This document shows, piece after piece, positions 1 to 6,485 of a stretch of 10,975 nucleotides of DNA. Origin of the DNA: Eubacterium sp. TM05-53 (GTDB taxonomy: Bacteria; Bacillota_I; Bacilli_A; Erysipelotrichales; Erysipelotrichaceae); the NCBI RefSeq assembly GCF_003436425.1, contig NZ_QSPK01000001.1, forward strand, positions 76,320-87,294. Direction: 5' to 3'. The notes under the pieces were generated by a model. That model worked only from the letters and a program-made list of their open reading frames with translations. It did not search any database and was not told the origin of the DNA. Position 1 is the stretch's first letter; each line of letters begins with the position of its first letter. A program made the position numbers and the translations under genes.

Positions 1-601
<601 letters not shown>

Positions 602-616
602 TCAATACCATAGTTT

Positions 617-645
617 ATTATACGAGCTTCATGTCAAATTTTAAA
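617..645 (-). promoter_or_regulatory. Sigma-A-type promoter of the pyruvate:ferredoxin oxidoreductase gene
   Basis: Reading the minus strand, a perfect TATAAT (622-617) is preceded by TTTAAA (645-640) at 17-base spacing. The expected start of transcription is near 610, leaving a leader of about 33 bases with the ribosome binding site. A TTGACA also occurs but lies only 9 bases from the -10, too close to pair with it. Inference from sequence only. Confidence 0.6.
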
Positions 646-691
646 GGTAAAATTCACTATAGAAGTTAGTCTCATCTAATTTGTAAGCGTA

Positions 692-725
692 TAAAAAAGA
701 GACGTAAACACTTGCTTACATCTCT
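692..725 (-). terminator. Intrinsic terminator of pgi
   Basis: On the minus strand, AGAGATGTAA (725-716) pairs with TTACGTCTCT (707-698). This gives a 10-bp stem with one G-U pair and an 8-base loop, followed at once by a run of six T. It starts 10 bases after the pgi stop codon and separates pgi from the downstream pyruvate:ferredoxin oxidoreductase gene on the same strand. Confidence 0.85.
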
Positions 726-735
726 ATTTTCATCA

Positions 736-2007
736 TTATTCTTTACCTAATAATTTGAACATGTTCTTTTTATAAACTTCAACACCAGGTTGGTTGAATG
801 GGTTAGAATCATTCATCAAAGTTGTCATTGCGATGGCCTTGAAGAAGAACATACACATATTACCAAAGTCATAAGAAGTCATGCCTGGCATAGTCAATAA
901 GATATTTGGAACTCCACCAGTTTCTTCATGCGCCTGTAATGTTCCTTTGGCAGCCATTTTATTAGCCCAGTCTACACTCTTACCAGCCAAGTAGTTCATT
1001 CCATCTTCGTTTGCTTCATCATTAGGGAATGTTAAATCGATCATTGGTGTTTCAACATATAAGTTTGTTTCGAACAATACTTTCTTACCTTCCTGAACAA
1101 ATTGTCCTAAAGAGTGTAAGTCTGTTGAAAAACATACTGAATCCGGTAAAATACCCTTTCCATCTTTTCCTTCACTTTCACCAAATAATTGTTTCCACCA
1201 TTCAGCAACCATCTGCATTTGTGGTTCATAGTTTACTAACAATTCAACATCATATCCTTGGTTTTGAAGAATACGACGAGCAACCGCATAACGGTAAGCA
1301 GGGTTCTTTTCAAGATCTGCATCTCCATATTCACCCATACCATCATGTAAACCTTTCATCAATGCATCGATATCAATACCAGCTACTGCGATTGGCAATA
1401 ATCCAACTGGAGTAATAACTGAGAAACGACCACCAATATCATCAGGAATTACGAATGTTTCATATCCTTCTTTATCAGCTAATGCTTTTAATGTTCCTCT
1501 AGCCTTGTCTGTAGTGGCAATAATACGATTCTTCGCATTTTCACCATATTTTTCTTCCATAAATTGTTTCAAGATACGGAATGCCAATGCTGTTTCCGTT
1601 GTAGTTCCAGACTTAGAAATAACATTGACTGTAACTTCCTTATCCTTAATATAGTTCATAACCTGTGAAATATAAGTAGATGAGAAAGTATTTCCCATAT
1701 AAATAATTTCAGGCTTGTTGTCACCATATAAACCATTCATCATTTCGATGGCAGCACGAGCACCTAAATAAGATCCTCCAATACCACATACAACGAATAC
1801 TTCTGTATTTTCACGTACTTTTGCGGCAACCTCTTTAATGCGACTAAATTCATCTTTATCATAATTGTTAGCCCAGTTTAGCCAACCGATAAAGTCGTTA
1901 CCCTTACATGTACCATTTTGTAAAGTTTCATCAATTGCGCGAACTTGTTCTTGATAAGCCTTTACATCTTCTTTTAAGAAAGCATGATTTAAATCTAATT
2001 GAATCAT
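736..2007 (-). CDS. pgi: Glucose-6-phosphate isomerase
   Basis: This 423-residue cytoplasmic enzyme interconverts glucose 6-phosphate and fructose 6-phosphate in glycolysis and gluconeogenesis. Both family signatures are visible: DDIGGRFSVITPVG at 189-202 and PFNQPGVEVYKK at 403-414. Also present are the SIS-type phosphate-binding stretches CGIGGSYLG (74-82) and SKSGTTTET (131-139). By family alignment from memory, the catalytic residues would be Glu277 (GESEGK), His298 (STDLHSLGQF), Arg194 and Lys413, all present. The length suits the short Bacillus-type branch (about 450 residues). The ATG at 2007 has a GGAGGG site at 2016-2021. The gene is monocistronic: promoter at 2040-2048, terminator at 692-725. 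It is divergent from the DUF212 gene. Confidence 0.97.
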   Translation of the reverse strand: MIQLDLNHAFLKEDVKAYQEQVRAIDETLQNGTCKGNDFIGWLNWANNYDKDEFSRIKEVAAKVRENTEVFVVCGIGGSYLGARAAIEMMNGLYGDNKPEIIYMGNTFSSTYISQVMNYIKDKEVTVNVISKSGTTTETALAFRILKQFMEEKYGENAKNRIIATTDKARGTLKALADKEGYETFVIPDDIGGRFSVITPVGLLPIAVAGIDIDALMKGLHDGMGEYGDADLEKNPAYRYAVARRILQNQGYDVELLVNYEPQMQMVAEWWKQLFGESEGKDGKGILPDSVCFSTDLHSLGQFVQEGKKVLFETNLYVETPMIDLTFPNDEANEDGMNYLAGKSVDWANKMAAKGTLQAHEETGGVPNILLTMPGMTSYDFGNMCMFFFKAIAMTTLMNDSNPFNQPGVEVYKKNMFKLLGKE

Positions 2008-2039
2008 TTTTATTTCCCTCCATAGCTATCCTAAGGATG

Positions 2040-2048
2040 ATTATACCA
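2040..2048 (-). promoter_or_regulatory. Extended -10 promoter of pgi
   Basis: The minus strand reads TGGTATAAT (2048-2040), a perfect -10 with the TGn extension; no good -35 is seen at 16-18 bases. The transcription start should fall near 2033. It lies back to back with the plus-strand promoter at 2064-2072, only 15 bases apart, so the two polymerases probably compete for this short divergent region. Confidence 0.6.
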
Positions 2049-2063
2049 CGATTTAACAATGTG

Positions 2064-2072
2064 TGATATAAT
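2064..2072 (+). promoter_or_regulatory. Extended -10 promoter of the DUF212-nifU-like operon
   Basis: The plus strand reads TGATATAAT (2064-2072): TGn followed by a perfect TATAAT, without a convincing -35. It lies 24 bases before the ATG at 2097, so the transcript leader would be only about 17 bases and holds just the AGGAG ribosome binding site. Confidence 0.6.
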
Positions 2073-2096
2073 GTTTTTCGTTAGGAGTGTGAGTTT

Positions 2097-2558
2097 ATGA
2101 TACCATCGTCCTTATATCCACTTGTCACAGCTCTTTTGAGCAATATACTTGCACAAGTGTTAAAAACGGTCGTATATTATTATAGAACTGGCAAATGGGA
2201 CTTTCACTGGGTCCTCGCAAGTGGCGGCTTTCCAAGCAGTCACTCATCAACTGTAACAGCCCTTTCCCTTTCCATTGGAATTCAGGAAGGATTTGACTCA
2301 GCCATATTTGCCGTAACCACCATCTTTTCCTTTATCGTTATGTACGATGCATGCCACGTACGCTACTATTCCGGTAAAAACATTGAACTAACCCAACAAT
2401 TAGTCAAAGATTTACGCGAAATGACAGGACTTCACTTTGATGATCCCATCTATCAGGAAAAGTTAAAAAACGTACTTGGACATAAATTTGTCGAAGTCAT
2501 TGGTGGATTTGTGGTTGGACTTGCTGTCCCATTGATCTTATGTCCACTATTTTTATAA
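2097..2558 (+). CDS. Divergent PAP2 family membrane protein (DUF212, YuiD-like)
   Basis: This 153-residue integral membrane protein is recognised as the DUF212/divergent PAP2 family, represented by Bacillus YuiD. The family motifs are present in order: GGFPSSHSS (43-51), DACHVR (84-89; the usual form is DA-x-GVRR, so the Cys-His pair here is a variant) and LGHKFVEVIGG (127-137). The PSSH motif resembles the phosphate-binding motif of PAP2 phosphatases, but the family's substrate is not established. Hydrophobic segments are seen at about 5-27, 50-84 and 133-152. The ATG at 2097 is preceded by AGGAG nine bases upstream. The nifU-like gene starts 17 bases after the stop, so the two are probably cotranscribed. 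Confidence 0.9.
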   Translation: MIPSSLYPLVTALLSNILAQVLKTVVYYYRTGKWDFHWVLASGGFPSSHSSTVTALSLSIGIQEGFDSAIFAVTTIFSFIVMYDACHVRYYSGKNIELTQQLVKDLREMTGLHFDDPIYQEKLKNVLGHKFVEVIGGFVVGLAVPLILCPLFL

Positions 2559-2575
2559 GTTAGGAGTGTTGTTTT

Positions 2576-2815
2576 ATGGATACTGTAGTAGATAGTAAAG
2601 CCGTTAATGATTGTTTAGATAAGATTCGCCCTTATATTCAACATGACGGAGGCGACATTGAACTATTAGGAGTTGATGAATTCAATGTTGTCTATGTATC
2701 TTTCAAAGGTGCATGTCAAGGATGTATGATGGCTGCTGAAGATTTTTCAGGCGGAATCAAAGATTTATTGCTTGAAGAAGTGCCAAACATCCGTGATGTA
2801 GTACTAGTAGGTTAA
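2576..2815 (+). CDS. Stand-alone NifU C-terminal domain protein (Nfu-type Fe-S carrier)
   Basis: This 79-residue protein consists of just the NifU C-terminal domain. It shows HDGGDIELLGVDE at 23-35 and the cluster-binding CQGC (Cys47, Cys50) in FKGACQGCMMAAEDF. Nfu proteins hold a [4Fe-4S] or [2Fe-2S] cluster between two subunits and pass it to apo-enzymes in the cytoplasm. Clients here could include the nearby pyruvate:ferredoxin oxidoreductase, which is inference. The usual TL after the second Cys region is replaced by AEDFSGG. The ribosome binding site is AGGAG, preceded by the same TTAGGAGTGT context as the gene before it. The gene is followed immediately by an intrinsic terminator. Confidence 0.93.
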   Translation: MDTVVDSKAVNDCLDKIRPYIQHDGGDIELLGVDEFNVVYVSFKGACQGCMMAAEDFSGGIKDLLLEEVPNIRDVVLVG

Positions 2816-2842
2816 GATATCGAAAGATATCTTTTTATTTTT
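2815..2842 (+). terminator. Intrinsic terminator of the DUF212-nifU-like operon
   Basis: AGATATC (2815-2821) and GATATCT (2826-2832) form a 7-bp stem closed by a GAAA tetraloop, followed by a T-rich tail TTTTTATTTTT. The stem begins at the last base of the nifU-like stop codon. The distal tail (2835-2842) is the left target copy of the inserted 360-bp element, so the insertion lies exactly at the end of the terminator. Confidence 0.85.
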
Positions 2843-2890
2843 AGCTCCTCTTTTGCAAATGGGTGGTAATTATTCGCTTATTTACTGTGC

Positions 2891-3157
2891 TTAGAGCTCA
2901 TTGAATCCCAATATCGCAATTTTTTTTGGCGACAAAACTGCCATTTCTATAAATTTTAATACTTTATCATACTTGACCTTTGACACATTCATAATCAACC
3001 AAAATAGGTTCAGCCAGTCTTGGAGGTGCTCTCTATCATAAGATCCATGATTTCTTATAAAACGTTTTAACAGTAAATGAAGATTGTTAACTGGATATAA
3101 GGGATTGTCTTTATCTGATAATCCCTTTGTTTTTTTTGCTAGATGTGGTACTAACAA
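2891..3157 (-). pseudogene. C-terminal transposase remnant in element copy 1 (IS1595/ISXO2-like)
   Basis: An 88-codon reading frame reads ILVPHLAKKTKGL... then YPVNNLHLLLKRFIRNHGSY, DREHLQDWLNLFWLIMN and KVKYDKVLKFIEMA. The arrangement N-x-L-H-x-x-L-K-x-F followed about ten residues later by a hydrophobic hxDWLxLFWhh resembles the end of ISXO2-like DDE transposases of the IS1595 family. In those, 'IN-x-LH-x-x-LK-x-F' precedes a tyrosine/leucine-rich helix. The catalytic DD part is missing, and an in-frame TGA lies three codons before the TTG at 3157, so this is an internal-deletion product and not a working gene. Family assignment is from memory. Confidence 0.65.
3099..3137 (+). terminator. 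Intrinsic terminator carried inside element copy 1
   Basis: AAGGGATTGTC (3099-3109) pairs with GATAATCCCTT (3117-3127), an 11-bp stem with one G-U pair and a 7-base loop. It is followed by TG and eight T (3130-3137). The run of T is on the plus strand only, so it would stop transcription moving from the nifU-like gene towards the MATE gene. It overlaps codons of the transposase remnant on the other strand. Confidence 0.75.
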
Positions 3158-3224
3158 AATTGCTCACGTTTCTATTCACCACCCATTTGCAAAAGAGGAG
3201 CTTTATTTTTTTAAGGAGTTTACC

Positions 3225-4550
3225 ATGTACATCAAAGAACAATTAAAAAGACTCATTGTCCCATTAATGTTCGAACAAGTTTTAACCGCATTAATGGGAT
3301 CTGTCGACACCATTATGGTCACCAATATTGGTTCGGCCGCCATTTCCGCCGTATCCCTAGTCGATTCATTAAATATTTTGATCATCAATATATTTGCCGC
3401 CATGGCAACTGGTGGCGCCATCATTTGCGCCCAATACCTAGGATCCAATCAAAAAGACAAGGCCAACCAAGCCTTGAAACAATTGATTTTTTCCGTAACC
3501 CTTATTTCTATGTTGATCACAATTCCCTGCATTCTTTTCAGAAGACCATTACTTACCCTGATATTTGGTTCTGTAGAAAAAAGCGTGATGGACAATTCAT
3601 TAAGCTACCTATACATCACAGCCTTATCCTACCCCTTCATCGCACTATACAATGCGGGTGCTGCAAGCTTTCGAACTAGCCAAAACTCAAAACTTCCCAT
3701 GGCTATTGCGTTTGGCTCTAACATATTAAACATTATAGGAAATGTATTCTTCATCTTTACCCTAAGCTTAGGCGTAGCAGGAGCTGCCCTATCCACACTA
3801 CTATCTAGAATCATCAGTGCTGCTATTATCCTGATTCTTTTAAAACAACCTAAACAAGATTTATACGTTGATTCCTATTTAAGTATTCGCCCTGAATTTC
3901 ATGGCATTCAACAAATACTAAAAATAGGAATTCCAACTGGCATTGAAAACGGAATGTTTCAATTTGGGAAACTCGTCATTCAATCCACCATTTCCACTAT
4001 GGGAACAACCGCCATTGCCGCCCAAGCCATGGTAGCCATGCTAGAAAGCTTTGCCTGCCAAGCAAGCATTGGCGTAGGCCTTGGTATGATGACTGTCGTA
4101 GGAAAGTGTGTAGGTGCTAAAGAATACGAACAAGCAAGACACTATACGATTTCATTAACCAAACTAGCCTGGATCGTATGTATTATATTCTGCGCTACAA
4201 TCATGCTTTTTATCCAACAAATCACTAGTCTTGCGGGAATGGAGCCAGAAAGTGCTAAACTTGCCATTTGGCTAACACGCATTGTCTTCGCTTATAAAAT
4301 GATATTCTGGACACCCTCATTCTTACCAGGCTATGGTCTAAGAGCTGCAGGCGATGTAAAATTCAGCATGATCACATCCACTCTATCCATGTGGATCTGC
4401 AGAGTTGTAGTGACTATCTTTTTAGTTCATACATTCCACATGGGCTCATTAGCCGTATGGATTGGTATGGGAGCCGATTGGACGATTCGTTCATTTATTT
4501 TCTTAGCTCGTTTTAAATCAAATAAGTGGCTAGAACACAAGGTCATCTAA
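3225..4550 (+). CDS. MATE family multidrug/sodium-coupled exporter
   Basis: This 441-residue membrane protein of the multidrug and toxic compound extrusion family exchanges Na+ or H+ for organic cations or other small molecules across the cytoplasmic membrane. MatE hallmarks are LKRLIVPLMFEQVLTALMGS followed by VDTIMVTNIG in the first helices. Also seen are GGAIICAQYLGS in the N-half, PTGIENGMFQFGK opening the second MatE repeat near residue 247, and LPGYGLRAAGDVKF near residue 370. About twelve hydrophobic segments fit the family's 12-helix fold. The start is ATG 3225, with AAGGAG at 3213-3218. A longer in-frame opening back to 3084 reads through the inserted element and is an artefact. Before the insertion, the ribosome binding site directly followed the nifU-like terminator, so expression probably relied on read-through. 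The substrate is unknown. Confidence 0.93.
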   Translation: MYIKEQLKRLIVPLMFEQVLTALMGSVDTIMVTNIGSAAISAVSLVDSLNILIINIFAAMATGGAIICAQYLGSNQKDKANQALKQLIFSVTLISMLITIPCILFRRPLLTLIFGSVEKSVMDNSLSYLYITALSYPFIALYNAGAASFRTSQNSKLPMAIAFGSNILNIIGNVFFIFTLSLGVAGAALSTLLSRIISAAIILILLKQPKQDLYVDSYLSIRPEFHGIQQILKIGIPTGIENGMFQFGKLVIQSTISTMGTTAIAAQAMVAMLESFACQASIGVGLGMMTVVGKCVGAKEYEQARHYTISLTKLAWIVCIIFCATIMLFIQQITSLAGMEPESAKLAIWLTRIVFAYKMIFWTPSFLPGYGLRAAGDVKFSMITSTLSMWICRVVVTIFLVHTFHMGSLAVWIGMGADWTIRSFIFLARFKSNKWLEHKVI

Positions 4551-4554
4551 CACA

Positions 4555-4580
4555 AAAGGAGTAGTTCACGCTACTCCTTT
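4555..4580. terminator. Shared hairpin between convergent MATE and fic genes
   Basis: AAAGGAGTAG (4555-4564) and CTACTCCTTT (4571-4580) make a perfect 10-bp stem with a 6-base loop. Flanking A/T is modest on both sides: TTTAAAAAT on the plus strand and TTTTGTGTT on the minus strand, the latter being the better U-tract. It lies 4 bases after the MATE stop and overlaps the ancestral fic stop codon (4581-4579), so it probably served both genes. Confidence 0.7.
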
Positions 4581-4696
4581 AAAAATCCAATTGTTCGCAA
4601 ACAGATGCATAAATATCTTGTTGTGTTAAAAGAGTATCCATTAAATAAAGCTCCTCTTTTGCAAATGGGTGGTAATTATTCGCTTATTTACTGTGC

Positions 4697-4963
4697 TTAG
4701 AGCTCATTGAATCCCAATATCGCAATTTTTTTTGGCGACAAAACTGCCATTTCTATAAATTTTAATACTTTATCATACTTGACCTTTGACACATTCATAA
4801 TCAACCAAAATAGGTTCAGCCAGTCTTGGAGGTGCTCTCTATCATAAGATCCATGATTTCTTATAAAACGTTTTAACAGTAAATGAAGATTGTTAACTGG
4901 ATATAAGGGATTGTCTTTATCTGATAATCCCTTTGTTTTTTTTGCTAGATGTGGTACTAACAA
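4697..4963 (-). pseudogene. C-terminal transposase remnant in element copy 2 (IS1595/ISXO2-like)
   Basis: The 88-codon translation is identical to the remnant in copy 1, including the YPVNNLHLLLKRF segment, and it lacks the catalytic N-terminal and central domains. It is in a different reading frame from the fic read-through, which enters the element from its right end and stops at 4917. Confidence 0.65.
4905..4943 (+). terminator. Intrinsic terminator carried inside element copy 2
   Basis: This is the same 11-bp stem, 7-base loop and eight-T tail as in copy 1 (stem 4905-4915 with 4923-4933, T-run 4936-4943). Here it points against fic and would stop plus-strand read-through from the MATE gene into the antisense of fic and the esterase gene. 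Confidence 0.7.
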
Positions 4964-5632
4964 AATTGCTCACGTTTCTATTCACCACCCATTTGCAAAA
5001 GAGGAGCTTTAAATAATTTCTTTCAAAATCCCATTCTTTTAAGCCACGCAGATAAAATGCACGATCTCGATCTAATAGTACAAATGGAATACAATTATTC
5101 TGTAGACATTGTTTAAACATAATCATCCGTCCAGTACGTCCATTTCCATCTCCAAACGGATGAATTCTTTCGAAACAAACATGAAATTCTACAATATCTT
5201 CAAAGGATAAAACCCCTTTATTTTGAAACTTTTCTAACAAAGCATCTAATTCCGTTTCAACATCAGCTGGTTTTGTCGTTTTAAAAGGATTTATCATTCC
5301 AATCCCATTTTCCCTTACTTTAAAACCACCTACATTATAAGCTGGATTATCCTCATAAGACGTACCACTTTTCAAAATCATATTCATTTGAATCATCATT
5401 TCTTTTGATAATGGTTCATCCACTGTTTTTAACATATAATCAAACAACCGAAAATGATTTCGTGCTTCTAGTGCATCATCCAAATCCATTATTAAATCAT
5501 TCTCTTCAAATATTTGTATGATTTGATCCTTAGATAATTTAGAGCCTTCAATTTTATTGGAATGATACGCAAAGTTAATTTGTGTCCACACATACAAATC
5601 CTTATGTGAAATCAATTCATTTTTAATATTTG

Positions 5633-6376
5633 TCATACTTCCTTAAATATTTGCCCCATAAAATACTGTAGTTGCACCTTCCACCAAGGCCAATCATGAT
5701 ACACATCATAACCCCAGAAATCACACCAAGCCTCGATGTGTAGATCATATAAAATAGAACTGAATTGTCTTAGTGATTCTACGCATTCTTGTTCCCAATT
5801 TCCTTGTCCTACGCAAAAGATCAATTTGGATTGTTTATATAATTCCATATAGGGATGGTCTAAAGACATATTTTTTATGTAGGCACATGGATTATTATGG
5901 TATGTATTTTCATCATGATAATCCCCATAGAATAATTCTGTATCATAAATACCCGATAGGGCTAATAAGGTATCGAATTGTTTAGGAAAACGGAAAATCA
6001 AATTTGTGGCATGCGTTGCTCCAAGACTTGCTCCCGTAACCATCCATTTATCATGATTATTCATCTTTTCTTGTACACTAGGAATCAATTCCGAAAGAAT
6101 ATATTCAAGCCACAACTCATGTTTCAACATACGAACCTTTGTATTATAAGGATAGGACCATGTTTCTAAATCCAAAGTATCACACGTAATGATTGTCAAT
6201 TGATTGGCTTCGATCCATTTGGAAACTTCATGAATCATACCACGATCTTCCCATTCAAAAAAACGTCCATTTTGACTTGGAATGGCCAGACATAATTTGC
6301 CACCTTGACCATAGATTTTATATTCCATTTCGCGATCCAGACAATTTGAATACTCTTTTATATATTGTACTTGCAT
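5633..6376 (-). CDS. Alpha/beta-hydrolase fold putative esterase (COG4947-like)
   Basis: This 247-residue cytoplasmic protein has no signal peptide. The nucleophile elbow is TGASLGATHA (114-123), a GxSxG with Ser117. The expected catalytic His is His227, in the characteristic FWGYDVYHDWPWWKVQLQYF end (220-239). The acid residue cannot be fixed by eye; Asp219 or the Glu195-Glu200 stretch are candidates. REMEYKIYGQGGK (15-27), WEDRGMI (42-48) and CVGQGNWEQEC (188-198) match a Firmicutes 'esterase family protein' group that I recognise; its natural substrate is unknown. The ATG at 6376 has AAAGGGG upstream. The stop codon overlaps the fic start as ATGA, so the two are translationally coupled in one operon. 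It has a promoter at 6408-6416 and is divergent from typA. Confidence 0.85.
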   Translation of the reverse strand: MQVQYIKEYSNCLDREMEYKIYGQGGKLCLAIPSQNGRFFEWEDRGMIHEVSKWIEANQLTIITCDTLDLETWSYPYNTKVRMLKHELWLEYILSELIPSVQEKMNNHDKWMVTGASLGATHATNLIFRFPKQFDTLLALSGIYDTELFYGDYHDENTYHNNPCAYIKNMSLDHPYMELYKQSKLIFCVGQGNWEQECVESLRQFSSILYDLHIEAWCDFWGYDVYHDWPWWKVQLQYFMGQIFKEV

Positions 6377-6407
6377 GGTGTTACCCCTTTCAGAAAAATT
6401 TTGTTTT

Positions 6408-6416
6408 ATTATACCA
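6408..6416 (-). promoter_or_regulatory. Extended -10 promoter of the esterase-fic operon
   Basis: The minus strand reads TGGTATAAT (6416-6408), a perfect -10 with TGn extension and no clear -35. It is the same arrangement as the pgi promoter. The leader to the ATG at 6376 is about 25 bases and holds the AAAGGGG ribosome binding site. Confidence 0.6.
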
Positions 6417-6423
6417 CATTTTA

Positions 6424-6452
6424 TTGAGTTTTAAGGTTTCTTGCTTTATAAT
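6424..6452 (+). promoter_or_regulatory. Sigma-A-type promoter of typA
   Basis: TTGAGT (6424-6429), a 17-base spacer and a perfect TATAAT (6447-6452) read on the plus strand. Transcription should start near 6459, leaving a leader of roughly 27 bases before ATG 6486. This also rules out the upstream in-frame TTG at 6441 as the translation start, since it lies inside the promoter. Confidence 0.7.
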
Positions 6453-6485
6453 TGTACTGTTTTTGACAGGAAAGTGAGTGACAGT

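Larger units (their letters stand above)
2843..3202 (-). mobile_element. 360-bp non-autonomous (MITE-like) element, copy 1
   Basis: The element has perfect 25-bp terminal inverted repeats (2843-2867 and 3178-3202) beginning AGCTCCTCTTTTGCAAAT. It is bounded by an 8-bp direct repeat TTATTTTT (2835-2842 and 3203-3210). It is the same length as copy 2 at 4649-5008, and I saw no base difference between them. The interior holds the last ~88 codons of a transposase on the minus strand and a plus-strand intrinsic terminator. Without a complete transposase it must be moved by a related element elsewhere in the genome. The 8-bp duplication and the C-terminal sequence fit the IS1595/ISXO2 group; other families with 8-bp duplications (ISL3, IS256) are possible. 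Strand is given as that of the transposase remnant. Confidence 0.9.
4649..5008 (-). mobile_element. 360-bp non-autonomous (MITE-like) element, copy 2, inside fic
   Basis: By eye this is the same 360 bases as copy 1, in the same orientation. The 25-bp inverted repeats are at 4649-4673 and 4984-5008, and the flanking 8-bp direct repeat is TTAAATAA (4641-4648 and 5009-5016). Its target duplication differs from that of copy 1, so the two are independent insertions. Identity between copies suggests recent movement or gene conversion. Confidence 0.92.
4579..5636 (-). pseudogene. Fic family protein (class II AMPylase-type), split by element copy 2
   Basis: From ATG 5636, 209 native codons are followed by the 360-bp element. 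Translation now runs into it for 30 foreign residues (KLLFCKWVVNRN...), stopping at 4917 with a 239-residue product. The Fic core is intact: HPFGDGNGRTGR at 159-170, with catalytic His159. The self-inhibitory motif SNKIEG (26-31) fits the class II pattern S/T-x-x-x-E-G/N. Fic enzymes usually transfer AMP from ATP to a protein hydroxyl. Removing the element and one target copy restores 20 codons, MDTLLTQQDIYASVCEQLDF, and a stop at 4581-4579 (229 residues), matching the usual Fic C-terminus '...DT...QDxY'. The ATG overlaps the esterase stop (ATGA), with AGGAAG upstream. The catalytic domain may still fold, so activity is uncertain. Confidence 0.88.

Noticed and set aside
1029..1415. 128-codon open frame on the plus strand inside pgi
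   Set aside because: It is an antisense shadow of a strongly conserved gene, with no ribosome binding site or recognisable protein features.
2028..2038. ATCCT-A-AGGAT palindrome near the pgi transcription start
   Set aside because: The arms are only 5 bp, it matches no operator I recognise, and such a palindrome is expected by chance in a sequence of this size.
3084..3224. A longer N-terminus of the MATE protein
   Set aside because: The in-frame extension is read through the inserted element, crosses its terminator and inverted repeat, and has no ribosome binding site. The family start and AAGGAG both point to 3225.
2843..5008. MATE gene flanked by two direct repeats as a composite transposon
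   Set aside because: Each repeat has its own complete 8-bp duplication, and the outermost flanks differ (TTATTTTT versus TTAAATAA). The two copies therefore inserted independently and did not bring the MATE gene. Recombination between them could still delete it.
6441..6485. TTG start for TypA at 6441
   Set aside because: It lies between the -35 and -10 of the likely promoter, and the extra 15 residues do not belong to the family. ATG 6486 gives the standard [25 protein letters not shown] start.
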